From an uncultured Cellvibrionales bacterium (GTDB lineage Bacteria; Pseudomonadota; Gammaproteobacteria; Pseudomonadales; Dasaniaceae), in assembly GCA_913019905.1 (NCBI GenBank), contig CAJVZD010000043.1, positions 1 to 39,133 of the forward strand: 39,133 bases of DNA. The letters are read 5' to 3'. Within the stretch, counting starts at the first letter, position 1; the number at the start of each line of letters is the position of its first letter. The position numbers were made by a program, and so were the translations under genes. Under the pieces are notes generated by a model. It saw only the letters and a program-made list of their open reading frames with translations, had not been told where the DNA came from and searched no databases. Of this stretch, positions 17,854 through 26,616 are shown in pieces.

Positions 17854-18077
17854 GTTCCTGGTCAATGTATTCGACCAACCGCTATGTGCGAACAAACCCG
17901 GCCCTACAAAACCACCGAAATCATCGGGCATTTACGCCAAACATCCTGCTGCCAAGCTGCAGCGGGAAATCGCGTGCCCGCCCCTCATCTAAGCCAAAAC
18001 GTCCCTACGATCCAGCTCCAAAGCCTTGATCATTTCCGGGTGTCGGTGACTCCCTGCCAACGGTTACCATATATGTG

Positions 18078-19079
18078 TTACTCAACTAACATGGCTAGCA
18101 GTCGTTGTAAGGCCTGTAAGGAATTACTGCGCTGGGTAAAATATTCCACATGGGAATTATTGTCGGCACTGGGCGAGAGCTGAATGCCCCATAACGGTGC
18201 TATGTTTTGCGGAAGCATGGAGTAACGCACATCAACTATTCGGTTAGCGTCCTGGGCGTCTATAGCGACGTAATGATCGGAAAACCAGGTAAACCTGGCG
18301 ACATCTAGCCCCTGCTGTGATTGTTTATCGAGCCACAACATTTGTGTAGACAACTCCAACTTGGCAATGCTTTCCCCTGCCCATATTTTCCCCTCGCTCA
18401 AACCCGGTCTAATAGCGTCAATGTAAAAACGACCATCGTTCAAATAGATGGATTTCCAGATAATTAAATTACCAAAAGTGGGTTTCACTTCCAGCCGAGA
18501 CGGCTGGTGTCCCCGTTGCTCTGCTAACTCTTGTGCGATATCTTGCGCTCGCTGTTGCTGTACATAGCCAAAACTTAAATAGATTAACAGCCATGCCATT
18601 CCTAAAATTGCCGGGGCACGCGTCCGTCTTTTGTTTGCCAGATAAACGCAGATCAACAAAGGTAGCGTTACCAAAGGATCAACGACCGATACGGTATCCC
18701 ATGCAAAACGCTGATCAGAAAACGGCCACAACAACTGAGTACCGTAACTGGTACATCCGTCTAATAACGCATGGGTGGCAAAACCCAAGAAACACCACCA
18801 CAAGCTTAAAGAGTAAGACACATTCCATCGTCGTCCTAGTAGTGGATGCAATACAAAACTACATATAAGCGCGCCGATGGGAATAAAAAATAACGAATGG
18901 GTAAAATGTCGATGGAATTCTAATGCGAGCAGCGGGTCGCTGGCGGAGCGGATAAACACGTCTAAATCGGGTGCCATAGCGGCCAAGCCGCCAATAACAG
19001 CAGCCTTAGCAAGAGTGGTTTTCTTACTTTGGGTCTGAGAGAAAACTGCGCCGAGGGCACCTTGAGTTATAGGATCCAT
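18078..19079 (-). CDS. YdjM-type inner-membrane metal-dependent hydrolase
   Basis: A 333-residue membrane protein of the YdjM/DUF457 family. The start MDPITQGALGAVF, then APDLDVF, the HRHFTHSLFF box and FATHALLDGCTSYGT carry the Asp/His residues expected to bind metal. About four hydrophobic helices lie in residues 20-180, followed by a soluble C-terminal part of about 150 residues. E. coli YdjM is a LexA-regulated membrane protein of unclear biochemical role, so only the family can be named. It is downstream of ppdK on the same strand, but the 152-base gap contains a tandem repeat and probably its own promoter. Confidence 0.88.
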   Translation of the reverse strand: MDPITQGALGAVFSQTQSKKTTLAKAAVIGGLAAMAPDLDVFIRSASDPLLALEFHRHFTHSLFFIPIGALICSFVLHPLLGRRWNVSYSLSLWWCFLGFATHALLDGCTSYGTQLLWPFSDQRFAWDTVSVVDPLVTLPLLICVYLANKRRTRAPAILGMAWLLIYLSFGYVQQQRAQDIAQELAEQRGHQPSRLEVKPTFGNLIIWKSIYLNDGRFYIDAIRPGLSEGKIWAGESIAKLELSTQMLWLDKQSQQGLDVARFTWFSDHYVAIDAQDANRIVDVRYSMLPQNIAPLWGIQLSPSADNNSHVEYFTQRSNSLQALQRLLAMLVE

Positions 19080-19178
19080 ATCATATCATTTACATTCTGA
19101 TCAATTAGAGAATTCACGGGAATCTACATAGTTTAACCGCGGTACAGTTCAGCTAAGGCATAATCCAATCAAGATAAA

Positions 19179-19242
19179 GTTCAACCATTCCGGCGTTCAA
19201 CTATGCCCGGGTTCAATTAAGCCCCTCTCAACTAAACGTCTC
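19179..19242. repeat. 16-bp degenerate tandem repeat
   Basis: Units gttcaaccattccggc (19179), gttcaactatgcccgg (19195), gttcaattaagcccct (19211) and a partial ctcaactaaacgtctc (19227). The exact period is 16. It overlaps the last codons and stop of ppdK. Confidence 0.75.
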
Positions 19243-21841
19243 CAAGTTCTCGGCCAACGTTGGCTTGGGCGGCAGCAATTCGAGCTACCGGAACTCGGAA
19301 GGGACTGCATGAAACATAATCCAGCCCCAGGTCATGGCAAAACTGGATCGACCGCGGATCGCCGCCGTGCTCACCACAGATTCCATACTTGATCCCTTTT
19401 TTACGGGCTCGACTCTCGGTCACCGCCATTTCCATCAAGCGGCCCACCGCGCGCTGATCGAGAGAAACAAAGGGGTCGCTTTCGACCAGCTTTTTCTCAA
19501 GATACTGGGGTAGGAACTTACCGACGTCGTCTCGTGAAAAACCATACGTCATCTGGGTGAGATCGTTAGTACCAAAACTCATAAATTCCACTTCAGGCGC
19601 AAGTCTGTCTGCGCCGAGAGTCGCTCGCGGCGTTTCCATCATTGTGCCGACTTTATACGGTATGGAAATTTGTTTTTCCTGAAGAACTTTTTGAATGCCA
19701 TTGTCGATAATGGTATTAATTAATCGAATCTCACGGACATTAACGACTAACGGAATCATGATCTCTGGATAGGGTTTCAAACCTTTTTCCACAGCGGTGA
19801 CGGCGGCGCTGATGATAGCTTGCACTTGCATCTCTGTTATTTCCGGATAAACAACCGAGAGTCGACAGCCACGGAAACCTAACATTGGATTGACTTCCTT
19901 GAGGCTCTCGGTTCGCTCGCGAATCTCGTCGACCGGTTTTCCAATCCGTTCCGCCAAAGCGACGATTTCTTCTTCATTATGTGGCAAGAATTCATGCAGC
20001 GGTGGATCGAGAAGCCGAATAGTGACTGGCAGTCCGTCCATAACCTCAAAGAGAGCCAAAATATCGTTGTGCTGAAACTGTAACAACTTGTCAAGATACG
20101 TTTGTCGCTCCTCGATAGTAGCCGATAGAATCATACCGCGCATAACATCAATACGACCGGCTTCAAAAAACATATGTTCGGTTCGACAGAGGCCGATACC
20201 CTCAGCCCCGAGCTCGCGCGCCTTGGCCGCATCCTCTGCCGTTTCGGCATTAGCTCGAACTTTGAGGCGCCGGTTCTTGTCAGCCCACGACAATAGAGTC
20301 TGAAAATCGTCGCTGTTACTCGCTTCGATTTTTTCAATGTCACCCAACATAACATCACCGGCATTTCCGTCCAGGGTAATTATTTCCCCACGTTTTATCT
20401 GTGTACCGTCTGCAGTCGTGATCGTACCGGCACCATCGTTTATCGATAGAGTCCCACAGGCGGTGATTGCACAGACGCCCATACCACGGGCAACCACAGC
20501 GGCGTGCGAGGTCATACCACCCAGCACTGTCAATATCCCTTCAGATACTTTCATGCCCTGTATGTCCTCGGGCGTCGTTTCCCTTCGTACCAAAATCACA
20601 GCTGTTCCGTCAGCGGCGACCTCAACAGCTTCCTCGGCAGAAAAGACCACCTTGCCAGTCGCCCCCCCGGGACTGGCTGGCAACCCGGAGGCAATAATGT
20701 CCCGCTTGCAGTCCGGATTGACCATCGGATGCAAAAACGCCTCCACGTGATCGGGTGATACCCGCATCAGGGCCTCTTTTTCACTGATCAATTGTTCCGC
20801 AACCATATCCACTGCAATTTTTACAGAGGCTCGACCCGTTCGCTTGCCACTGCGTGTTTGCAACATATAGAGCCGTCCTTCCTGAACCGTAAACTCAATA
20901 TCCTGCATATCCCTATAGTGTTTCTCCAATTGATTCTGAGTCTCGAACAATTGATCGTACACTGCCGGCAATTTATCTTGCAGGGCGGTCAAAGAAAGTG
21001 GGGTGCGGGTTCCAGCTACCACATCTTCTCCCGCAGCATTGAAGAGAAACTCACCAAAAAAACTATGCTCGCCGGTTGAAGGATTACGGGTAAAAGCCAC
21101 GCCGGAACCGGAGTCATCACCGAAATTGCCGAACACCATGGCCTGGACATTAACCGCCGTTCCTAAGCTATCGGGAATATTACTCATTTCCCGATAGAAG
21201 TTGGCGCGCGGCGTGTACCAGGACATAAATACCGCTTCGACAGCCAGTTTCAATTGTTCAAAAGGGTCCTGAGGGAAATCGGTAATCGTTTTATAAAGGC
21301 TAATGACTTCCTGCCAATCCTCAGCGCTCATCTCCACGTCGTCGACTTTGTTATGATTGGCCTTGTATTCTTCTATGATTTTCTCGAATTTATGTCCATC
21401 GACGCCCAAAACAACGTCTGCAAACATCTGGATAAAACGACGATAAGAATCATAGGCAAAACGCGGGTTATTGGTTTTCCTGGCTAATCCTTCAACAATC
21501 TCGTCGTTGAGACCAAGGTTCAAGATGGTATTCATCATACCGGGCATCGACACCGCAGCTCCCGAGCGAACTGAAAACAACAATGGATTCTCTGGATCAC
21601 CAAAATTCGCTCCCATCTTTTTTTCCACAAGATCGAGAGCAACACGGTATTCCTGCTCTAATCGGGACGGTAGCTGATTTCCGTTATCAAAAAATTCCCG
21701 GCAGGTAGGCGTAGTAATCGTAAAACCGAAGGGAACCGGTAATTTTAGGGCGGTCATTTCACACAAGTTTGCACCCTTGCCGCCAAGGAGGTCTCGATCG
21801 TCCTTGCCACCCTCATTGAAAAGATATACACGTTTGGCCAT
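19232..21841 (-). CDS. ppdK: Pyruvate, phosphate dikinase
   Basis: An 869-residue enzyme interconverting pyruvate + ATP + Pi and PEP + AMP + PPi, a glycolysis/gluconeogenesis switch. The start at 21841 is chosen for the family N-terminus MAKRVYLFNEGGKDDRDLLG and the ggtggag ribosome site; the frame stays open 42 codons upstream with unrelated sequence. Order: ATP-grasp nucleotide-binding domain (GGKGANLCEMT, SVRSGAAVSMPGMM), phosphohistidine domain with H446 in GGMTSHAAVVARG, and the PEP/pyruvate TIM barrel with GTNDLTQMTYGFSRDD and the catalytic Cys of YGICGEHGGDP. Length matches the family (about 870-880). The usual PPDK regulatory kinase/phosphatase gene is not adjacent. Confidence 0.97.
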   Translation of the reverse strand: MAKRVYLFNEGGKDDRDLLGGKGANLCEMTALKLPVPFGFTITTPTCREFFDNGNQLPSRLEQEYRVALDLVEKKMGANFGDPENPLLFSVRSGAAVSMPGMMNTILNLGLNDEIVEGLARKTNNPRFAYDSYRRFIQMFADVVLGVDGHKFEKIIEEYKANHNKVDDVEMSAEDWQEVISLYKTITDFPQDPFEQLKLAVEAVFMSWYTPRANFYREMSNIPDSLGTAVNVQAMVFGNFGDDSGSGVAFTRNPSTGEHSFFGEFLFNAAGEDVVAGTRTPLSLTALQDKLPAVYDQLFETQNQLEKHYRDMQDIEFTVQEGRLYMLQTRSGKRTGRASVKIAVDMVAEQLISEKEALMRVSPDHVEAFLHPMVNPDCKRDIIASGLPASPGGATGKVVFSAEEAVEVAADGTAVILVRRETTPEDIQGMKVSEGILTVLGGMTSHAAVVARGMGVCAITACGTLSINDGAGTITTADGTQIKRGEIITLDGNAGDVMLGDIEKIEASNSDDFQTLLSWADKNRRLKVRANAETAEDAAKARELGAEGIGLCRTEHMFFEAGRIDVMRGMILSATIEERQTYLDKLLQFQHNDILALFEVMDGLPVTIRLLDPPLHEFLPHNEEEIVALAERIGKPVDEIRERTESLKEVNPMLGFRGCRLSVVYPEITEMQVQAIISAAVTAVEKGLKPYPEIMIPLVVNVREIRLINTIIDNGIQKVLQEKQISIPYKVGTMMETPRATLGADRLAPEVEFMSFGTNDLTQMTYGFSRDDVGKFLPQYLEKKLVESDPFVSLDQRAVGRLMEMAVTESRARKKGIKYGICGEHGGDPRSIQFCHDLGLDYVSCSPFRVPVARIAAAQANVGRELGDV

Positions 21842-22452
21842 TGCTAATACTCCACCGAGGAAATTGCTTGTTTGTTGATTATGAAGCGAAGTATAACTTT
21901 CTACTGGTGTCGACGTTAATTTATTTTCATAACTGGTGAATACTTTAGCTGTGTGATGAGTCGCCAAGAAGAAAAAAAACTGGTGCAGCCCTCGTCAAAC
22001 TAAGGTTCATTACATGGATGCTTCCCTTTTAATCGAAAGTGATGGACAGCTAAGACAGCGCTATACCAGGGAAAAATTAACTTTCACCTTTTTCGTCATC
22101 ATGTACACCAATTTGAATTTACTCTATAAACCGCAAGGCTGCAGTAGACGTCATTTTTGCATCACCGTTAATAATGGACAAGTGCTGCCATGCACAAATG
22201 AATTTCCACAATGGCACGATCTGGTTAATTTCATCAATCTTTCCCACTTTTCGTTGGCCCCTGCTAGCAGTCGACGTTTTCCACTTGGGCTATTCCAATA
22301 CCGATACCAAGCCCATTTTTTTGAAGACTAAATCGGCAATCCCGTAGACGTATAATAATAAGTCTCGTTATGAAAACTCCGCGCTTTTTTGAATTGTTAA
22401 TCCACTCAATTAAACAGGACATTCATACCCAATCTGACTACATGACTAAGGT
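21842..22452. other. Intergenic region upstream of ppdK
   Basis: A 611-base gap between the ppdK start and the stop of the PNPOx-like gene, both on the minus strand. A plus-strand frame of 105 codons (22014-22331) crosses it but has no ribosome site or recognisable protein features, so I leave it out. The region should hold the ppdK promoter and leader. No repeat or terminator is evident. Confidence 0.5.
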
Positions 22453-23118
22453 CTAAGAATCACCCTGCTCCAGTTTTTCCTGGTAATGCTCCACTGTGAT
22501 GGTCCCACCCTCTTCATTTGCCCGACCCGAATCGTCGGCGGGCAAAAACTCCTGCAGAAAATCGATACGTTTCCAGGCCGGGAACGGTTGAGTCCCCGTC
22601 TCATCTGGGACGTACTTAGAGGTGTCCAATCGCTTATGTTTGTGGATATATCGCGCGCAATTGATAAATACCGAGGTCACATCAATCTCTACAACCATGT
22701 TGGCCCCTGGGAATATTGACATTAGATCCGCATTTTGTGTTACTGCCGCCGACCCTTGTAAGCGAACCCTATGGGGAGTTTCCATATCGATAAACAATAG
22801 GCCAATTTTTGCCGTTTCGGCAATATTTCCCATTGAATAGAACATGCCATTTCCGTCGTAGCTGGGAAACACCAACTTAGTGGGGCTTAACACCTTAACG
22901 AATCCTGCGTCACCACCTTTGTAGGACACCGTCGGTTCGCCGTTCGCGTTTACCGTCGAAAGAAGAAAATAGTCCCGCGTAGAGATAAACTGACTATGCT
23001 CTTCCTGGATTTCCTCGAATACGATAGCCGTCGCCATTACGTTTGCGAGCTCTTCGCAGCCTTGCTCTGTTTGAATTTTACGCTGCGAATTACTATAAAA
23101 TTTGTCGATCTCTTTCAT
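22453..23118 (-). CDS. Pyridoxamine 5'-phosphate oxidase-like flavin protein
   Basis: A 221-residue soluble protein with the PNPOx-like split beta-barrel. The core is DYFLLSTVNANGEPTVSYKGGDAGFV, here seen as DYFLLSTVNANG plus EPTVSYKGG, followed by LVFPSYDGNGMFYSMGNI, IGLLFIDMETPHRVRLQG and a C-terminal INCARYIHKHKR. These match the family that binds FMN (or F420/heme in relatives). It lacks features specific to true PdxH, so a general FMN oxidoreductase role is more likely. It is transcribed away from the substrate-binding-like gene at 23438. Confidence 0.82.
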   Translation of the reverse strand: MKEIDKFYSNSQRKIQTEQGCEELANVMATAIVFEEIQEEHSQFISTRDYFLLSTVNANGEPTVSYKGGDAGFVKVLSPTKLVFPSYDGNGMFYSMGNIAETAKIGLLFIDMETPHRVRLQGSAAVTQNADLMSIFPGANMVVEIDVTSVFINCARYIHKHKRLDTSKYVPDETGTQPFPAWKRIDFLQEFLPADDSGRANEEGGTITVEHYQEKLEQGDS

Positions 23119-23437
23119 TATTTGATCCTATGCGGGTAATTAATAGTCCAGCGAATTCAAATATACAGTATAACAGTCGCCGGTCCATTTCTTAAGTTCT
23201 CACCGTACTGGGACTTCGTTCGCTATGGCAGTATCGGCATTTAAAAAATATCTATCGGAGTATGTTAGAGGCTCAATGAAATGAATCACCTTTAGTCATT
23301 TTGTCAGTCCCAGGATTTTTAAGTATTTTCAATTAATTTGAATACAATTAGGAACGGCTGTCATAGAATATGAGAACAGACAAAATGGCGTTAAACCCTT
23401 GATCTACCGCCTTAATCAATAAGAGCAACATTTAAGT
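23119..23437. other. Divergent intergenic region
   Basis: A 319-base AT-rich gap between the PNPOx-like gene (minus) and the substrate-binding-like gene (plus), expected to hold both promoters. No clear operator or hairpin is seen. Confidence 0.5.
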
Positions 23438-24154
23438 ATGCAAAAATTGATTCTATCATTAGCGATTTACTTGTTTTCTTATGCTTCCTTGGCCGCCACC
23501 AATCCGCTGCTACTGGCGATTTACGGAGTGAACGAAAGCACTCAAAGCTTTCGAATTACGCAATCAATTGTCAGTGAAATCGCCTTAAGATGCGAAACAG
23601 ACATTAAGCTCGTGGCGATCCCGTCTCACCGTATTATCGGCCTATTGCGCTCCGAGGAAATAGATGGGGGATTATCAGTACTCAATCGTTTTGACGAAGA
23701 AATTCCGGAACTCATAACGGTCCCGACACCGCTAGCAACACTGCCTTTGCAAGCTTATGCCAAGAAGAAAGATTTAAACATAAACGGCTGGGATAGTCTT
23801 CAACCCTACACCGTTACATACAATTCATCGTTGGTCGTCGTCGAGTCACAGTTACAATCAATAAATGCGAATACTGTTTCTTTTTCTAACGACGAAGCTG
23901 CGCTGAAATTTATATCGTCAGATCGAGCTGATTTGTTTATTGGCCTGCCTTTTCTCGTAGAACCTCTTTTGAAAACGAAAGAACTAAAAACCAGCGGTAT
24001 CGAAGCGCTTCTACCACCCTTCGAGGTCTACAAAGTCTATATGCACATTCTTCCTAAACACGCTAAGCGTGGAGAATGTTTTAGTAAAGCCTTGAAAAAC
24101 ATGAATGACGATAAAACTTACGAAAAGATACTGTCCGGAGAGAGCTTGGACTAG
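23438..24154 (+). CDS. Periplasmic solute-binding-like protein (SBP family 3 type)
   Basis: A 238-residue exported protein with a signal peptide of about 19 residues (LFSYASLAAT). The body looks like the amino-acid-type periplasmic binding fold: SHRIIGLLRSEEIDGGLS, then VTYNSSLVVVESQL, and ALKFISSDRADLFIGLP near the second lobe. No permease or ATPase gene is nearby, so like many small marine homologues it may be a stand-alone sensor or binding protein rather than part of a full transporter. It is followed by hairpins and then an exported peptidase on the same strand. Confidence 0.75.
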   Translation: MQKLILSLAIYLFSYASLAATNPLLLAIYGVNESTQSFRITQSIVSEIALRCETDIKLVAIPSHRIIGLLRSEEIDGGLSVLNRFDEEIPELITVPTPLATLPLQAYAKKKDLNINGWDSLQPYTVTYNSSLVVVESQLQSINANTVSFSNDEAALKFISSDRADLFIGLPFLVEPLLKTKELKTSGIEALLPPFEVYKVYMHILPKHAKRGECFSKALKNMNDDKTYEKILSGESLD

Positions 24155-24175
24155 CAGCCGCAGGCGAGTGGCTGC
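24154..24175 (+). terminator. Possible hairpin at the 3' end of the solute-binding gene
   Basis: GCAGCC (24154-24159) pairs with GGCTGC (24170-24175) right at the stop codon. There is no T run, so termination is uncertain. Confidence 0.35.
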
Positions 24176-24180
24176 GTCCA

Positions 24181-24215
24181 ATATTATCGATTCAATAACT
24201 TCGAATCGATAATAT
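24181..24215. repeat. Perfect 13-bp inverted repeat
   Basis: ATATTATCGATTC (24181-24193) and GAATCGATAATAT (24203-24215) with a 9-base loop. It sits between the solute-binding gene and the M24 peptidase gene. It could be a terminator without a T tract or a regulator site. Confidence 0.85.
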
Positions 24216-24309
24216 CAAACCAATAATGTCGAAGCAAACAAGTTAAGCAATTTCATCGTAGAAGCGACGAGACGCCAGGCTGCCTCTATCTCTAAACCTA
24301 GTGTAAATA

Positions 24310-25677
24310 ATGGAATTAAAAATGACGCAGTTCCTTCTGAAACTTTTCCTTATCATTTGTGTTTCTCTGTCTCTTAATCCACTTTTTGCGGGATCTTTTG
24401 ACCGATACGCTGACATTATGTCAATGCGCGAACGAGCTCAGATTATCGACGACATAACTGCAAAACGAATCGATAGTTTACTGCCAAGCCTCATGAAAGA
24501 CGCCGACATAGACATATGGTTAATGATCAGCAGGGAATACAATGAAGACCCTGTCTTAAAAACGTTCTTACCGGCCACCTGGATATCCGCTCGTCGCACG
24601 ACCATTTTGGCCTTTGTCAGGACAACGGATACTCATGTGGAAGCTTACGCCATTGCGCCTTATAAGGTTGGAAATGTTATTCAAAAAGCCTGGGACAAAA
24701 AAAAGCAACCAGATCAATGGAAGGCTTTGTCTGAACTGATTGAAAAACATGACCCTAAGCGCATAGGAGTCAATCAATCAGAACATTGGGCTCACGCCGA
24801 CGGGCTTGTTGCAACTGACAAAAAACACTTGTTGCAGGCGCTATCAAAAAAATACCGGGATCGGATAGTTTCTGCGGAAAAGCTAGCGGTCGCGTGGTTG
24901 GAGCAACGGATACCGGAGGAAATAACTTACTTCAAATCAATGACTGCGATTGCTCACCAGATTATTGCGGAAGGATTTAGTTCAAGCGTCGTGGTCCCTG
25001 GCAAGACCACAACCGATGATCTCGTGTGGTGGTTTCGAGAAAAGGTGAGAGATTTAAACTTAACAACCTGGTTCCATCCGTCTGTTTCGATTCAGCGCCA
25101 TGATGACTCCAAATTTGATCACGAAAATTCTTTCACGAACACGGTACGTAAGAACATTATTCAGCCAGGAGATTTACTGCACGTCGACTTCGGCATAAGT
25201 TATCTTCGCCTCAATACCGATACCCAGCAACATGCTTATATACTGAGAGACAATGAAACAAAAGCACCAGACGAATTGAAAAAGGCTTTTGAAAAAGGAA
25301 ATAGACTGCAGGACATTTTTACCAATAATTTTAAAGTGGGTAAAACGGGTAACGAAGTGCTGGCGCAATCTCTGGAACAAGCGAAAGCTGATGGGCTGAA
25401 ACCAACCATTTACACCCACCCTTTGGGATACCATGGACATGCTGCAGGAACAACACTGGGCATGTGGGATTCACAGGGAGGCGTGCCCGGTTCCGGGGAG
25501 TACCCTCTACATCATAATACGGCTTATTCAATAGAGCTAAATACAGCGGTGTTTCTGGAATCATGGAACAAGGAGATTCGCATCATGCTGGAAGAGGATG
25601 CTTTTTTTGATTCGACAGGCGTTTGGTATTTGGATGGTCGCCAAAAAGAACTGATTCTCATTGAAAATAACAACTAG
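24310..25677 (+). CDS. Exported M24-family metallopeptidase (Xaa-Pro aminopeptidase-like)
   Basis: A 455-residue protein with a signal peptide (about 1-27, LNPLFAG). The C-terminal pita-bread domain has the five metal ligands: D293 in HVDFG, D304 eleven residues later, H375 in GYHGH, E409 in SIELNT and E428/E429 in MLEEDA. The N-terminal creatinase-like domain covers about 35-200. All ligands are present, so it should be active with two divalent metals on a peptide or amino-acid derivative in the periplasm. A second ATG four codons later is an equally plausible start; no strong ribosome site decides. The gene follows the solute-binding-like gene and may share a job with it. Confidence 0.88.
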   Translation: MELKMTQFLLKLFLIICVSLSLNPLFAGSFDRYADIMSMRERAQIIDDITAKRIDSLLPSLMKDADIDIWLMISREYNEDPVLKTFLPATWISARRTTILAFVRTTDTHVEAYAIAPYKVGNVIQKAWDKKKQPDQWKALSELIEKHDPKRIGVNQSEHWAHADGLVATDKKHLLQALSKKYRDRIVSAEKLAVAWLEQRIPEEITYFKSMTAIAHQIIAEGFSSSVVVPGKTTTDDLVWWFREKVRDLNLTTWFHPSVSIQRHDDSKFDHENSFTNTVRKNIIQPGDLLHVDFGISYLRLNTDTQQHAYILRDNETKAPDELKKAFEKGNRLQDIFTNNFKVGKTGNEVLAQSLEQAKADGLKPTIYTHPLGYHGHAAGTTLGMWDSQGGVPGSGEYPLHHNTAYSIELNTAVFLESWNKEIRIMLEEDAFFDSTGVWYLDGRQKELILIENNN

Positions 25678-25817
25678 CTTTCGATTTTTTTGATAGGCCC
25701 GCTTTAACAATACGGCCTAAATGCTATCGGCGACTGAAAATCAAGGATAAGATCTGTCTTGAAAGAAAGCTGCCAATTGCAAAAAAGCAATACACGAATG
25801 CCCTGGCGTTCCTCAAT

Positions 25818-25893
25818 ATACTTAAGTATTCCCATTAATTTTACTTTATTGAAATTTTACTTGTCATCGGATTAATCATTACATATACTTAAG
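25818..25893. promoter_or_regulatory. Candidate MarR operators
   Basis: ATACTTAAGTAT (25818-25829) is a 12-bp perfect palindrome. Its half, ATACTTAAG, recurs at 25885-25893, 67 bases on and about 45 bases before the MarR start. Position and symmetry suggest autoregulation; binding is inferred. Confidence 0.45.
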
Positions 25894-25937
25894 CTTCTTA
25901 ACTATTAAGATGATTGACTATTAAGGTGCTTAACAAT

Positions 25938-26378
25938 ATGAATCAACTTAAGCTCACGATTGCCGTATTTAGAGAGGTCGGCATCATTCAAGAACGCATG
26001 GATGCCATTTTAAAAAGCCGGCTTCCAGCGGACCTCCCTCCTGCACAGTTTAAACTCCTTAATCATCTTATTTTTACTACTAACACGAATGAGACCGCCA
26101 GCGAATTAGCGCATAATTCCCATGTCAGCCTTTCGGCTATGAGCCAAGTGATCAGGCAACTTAGCAACAAGGGCTTTGTCAATTTACATACCCGCAGTCA
26201 GGACGCCAGAAAAAAAACAATCGTCATTACCGAACAAGGGCGTGACGCTCATAAAAAAGCCAGCGCACAGATAGATATTGACATTAAGAATTTTTCGAAG
26301 AAGTTTACAATGACTGACATGGAACAACTATACAAATTAAGCAATCAATTTAGACTGTGCTTTGAAGATCATACCTAA
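25938..26378 (+). CDS. MarR-family transcriptional regulator
   Basis: A 146-residue winged-helix regulator. The start at 25938 is chosen because aaggtg lies 9 bases upstream; upstream TTG/GTG codons in frame are possible. The HTH is around ETASELAHNSHVSLSAMSQVIRQLSNKGF (in parts), followed by the wing HTRSQDARKKTIVITEQG with the DxRxK-like Asp-Arg typical of MarR. N- and C-terminal helices form the dimer. Candidate operators lie upstream. The next gene, a quinone oxidoreductase on the same strand 230 bases on, is the probable target besides itself; ligands are unknown. Confidence 0.9.
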   Translation: MNQLKLTIAVFREVGIIQERMDAILKSRLPADLPPAQFKLLNHLIFTTNTNETASELAHNSHVSLSAMSQVIRQLSNKGFVNLHTRSQDARKKTIVITEQGRDAHKKASAQIDIDIKNFSKKFTMTDMEQLYKLSNQFRLCFEDHT

Positions 26379-26616
26379 CAAAGTTCGGACCGATGCAGAG
26401 AAACGTAATCAATATCACGAGCGCTGTAACTCTATCGCCGTGATAAATACAATCATTGCTTAGATAAAACTGTCAGGCATGGCTAATTTTTTAATAGGTG
26501 ACGAAGGAATGGGCTCGCGACTTTCTCAAACATCGACTGCTTTGAGATGAGTATATTAAAGGGCCTCGACGGAAACGTCGCAAACTGTAAATACTAATTT
26601 TTTCAACTGGGTGAAA

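Noticed and set aside
21842..21967. Longer N-terminus for ppdK
   Set aside because: The extra 42 residues do not belong to the family, and a good ribosome site precedes the ATG at 21841.
22014..22331. Plus-strand frame of 105 codons upstream of ppdK
   Set aside because: No ribosome site, odd composition and no family features.
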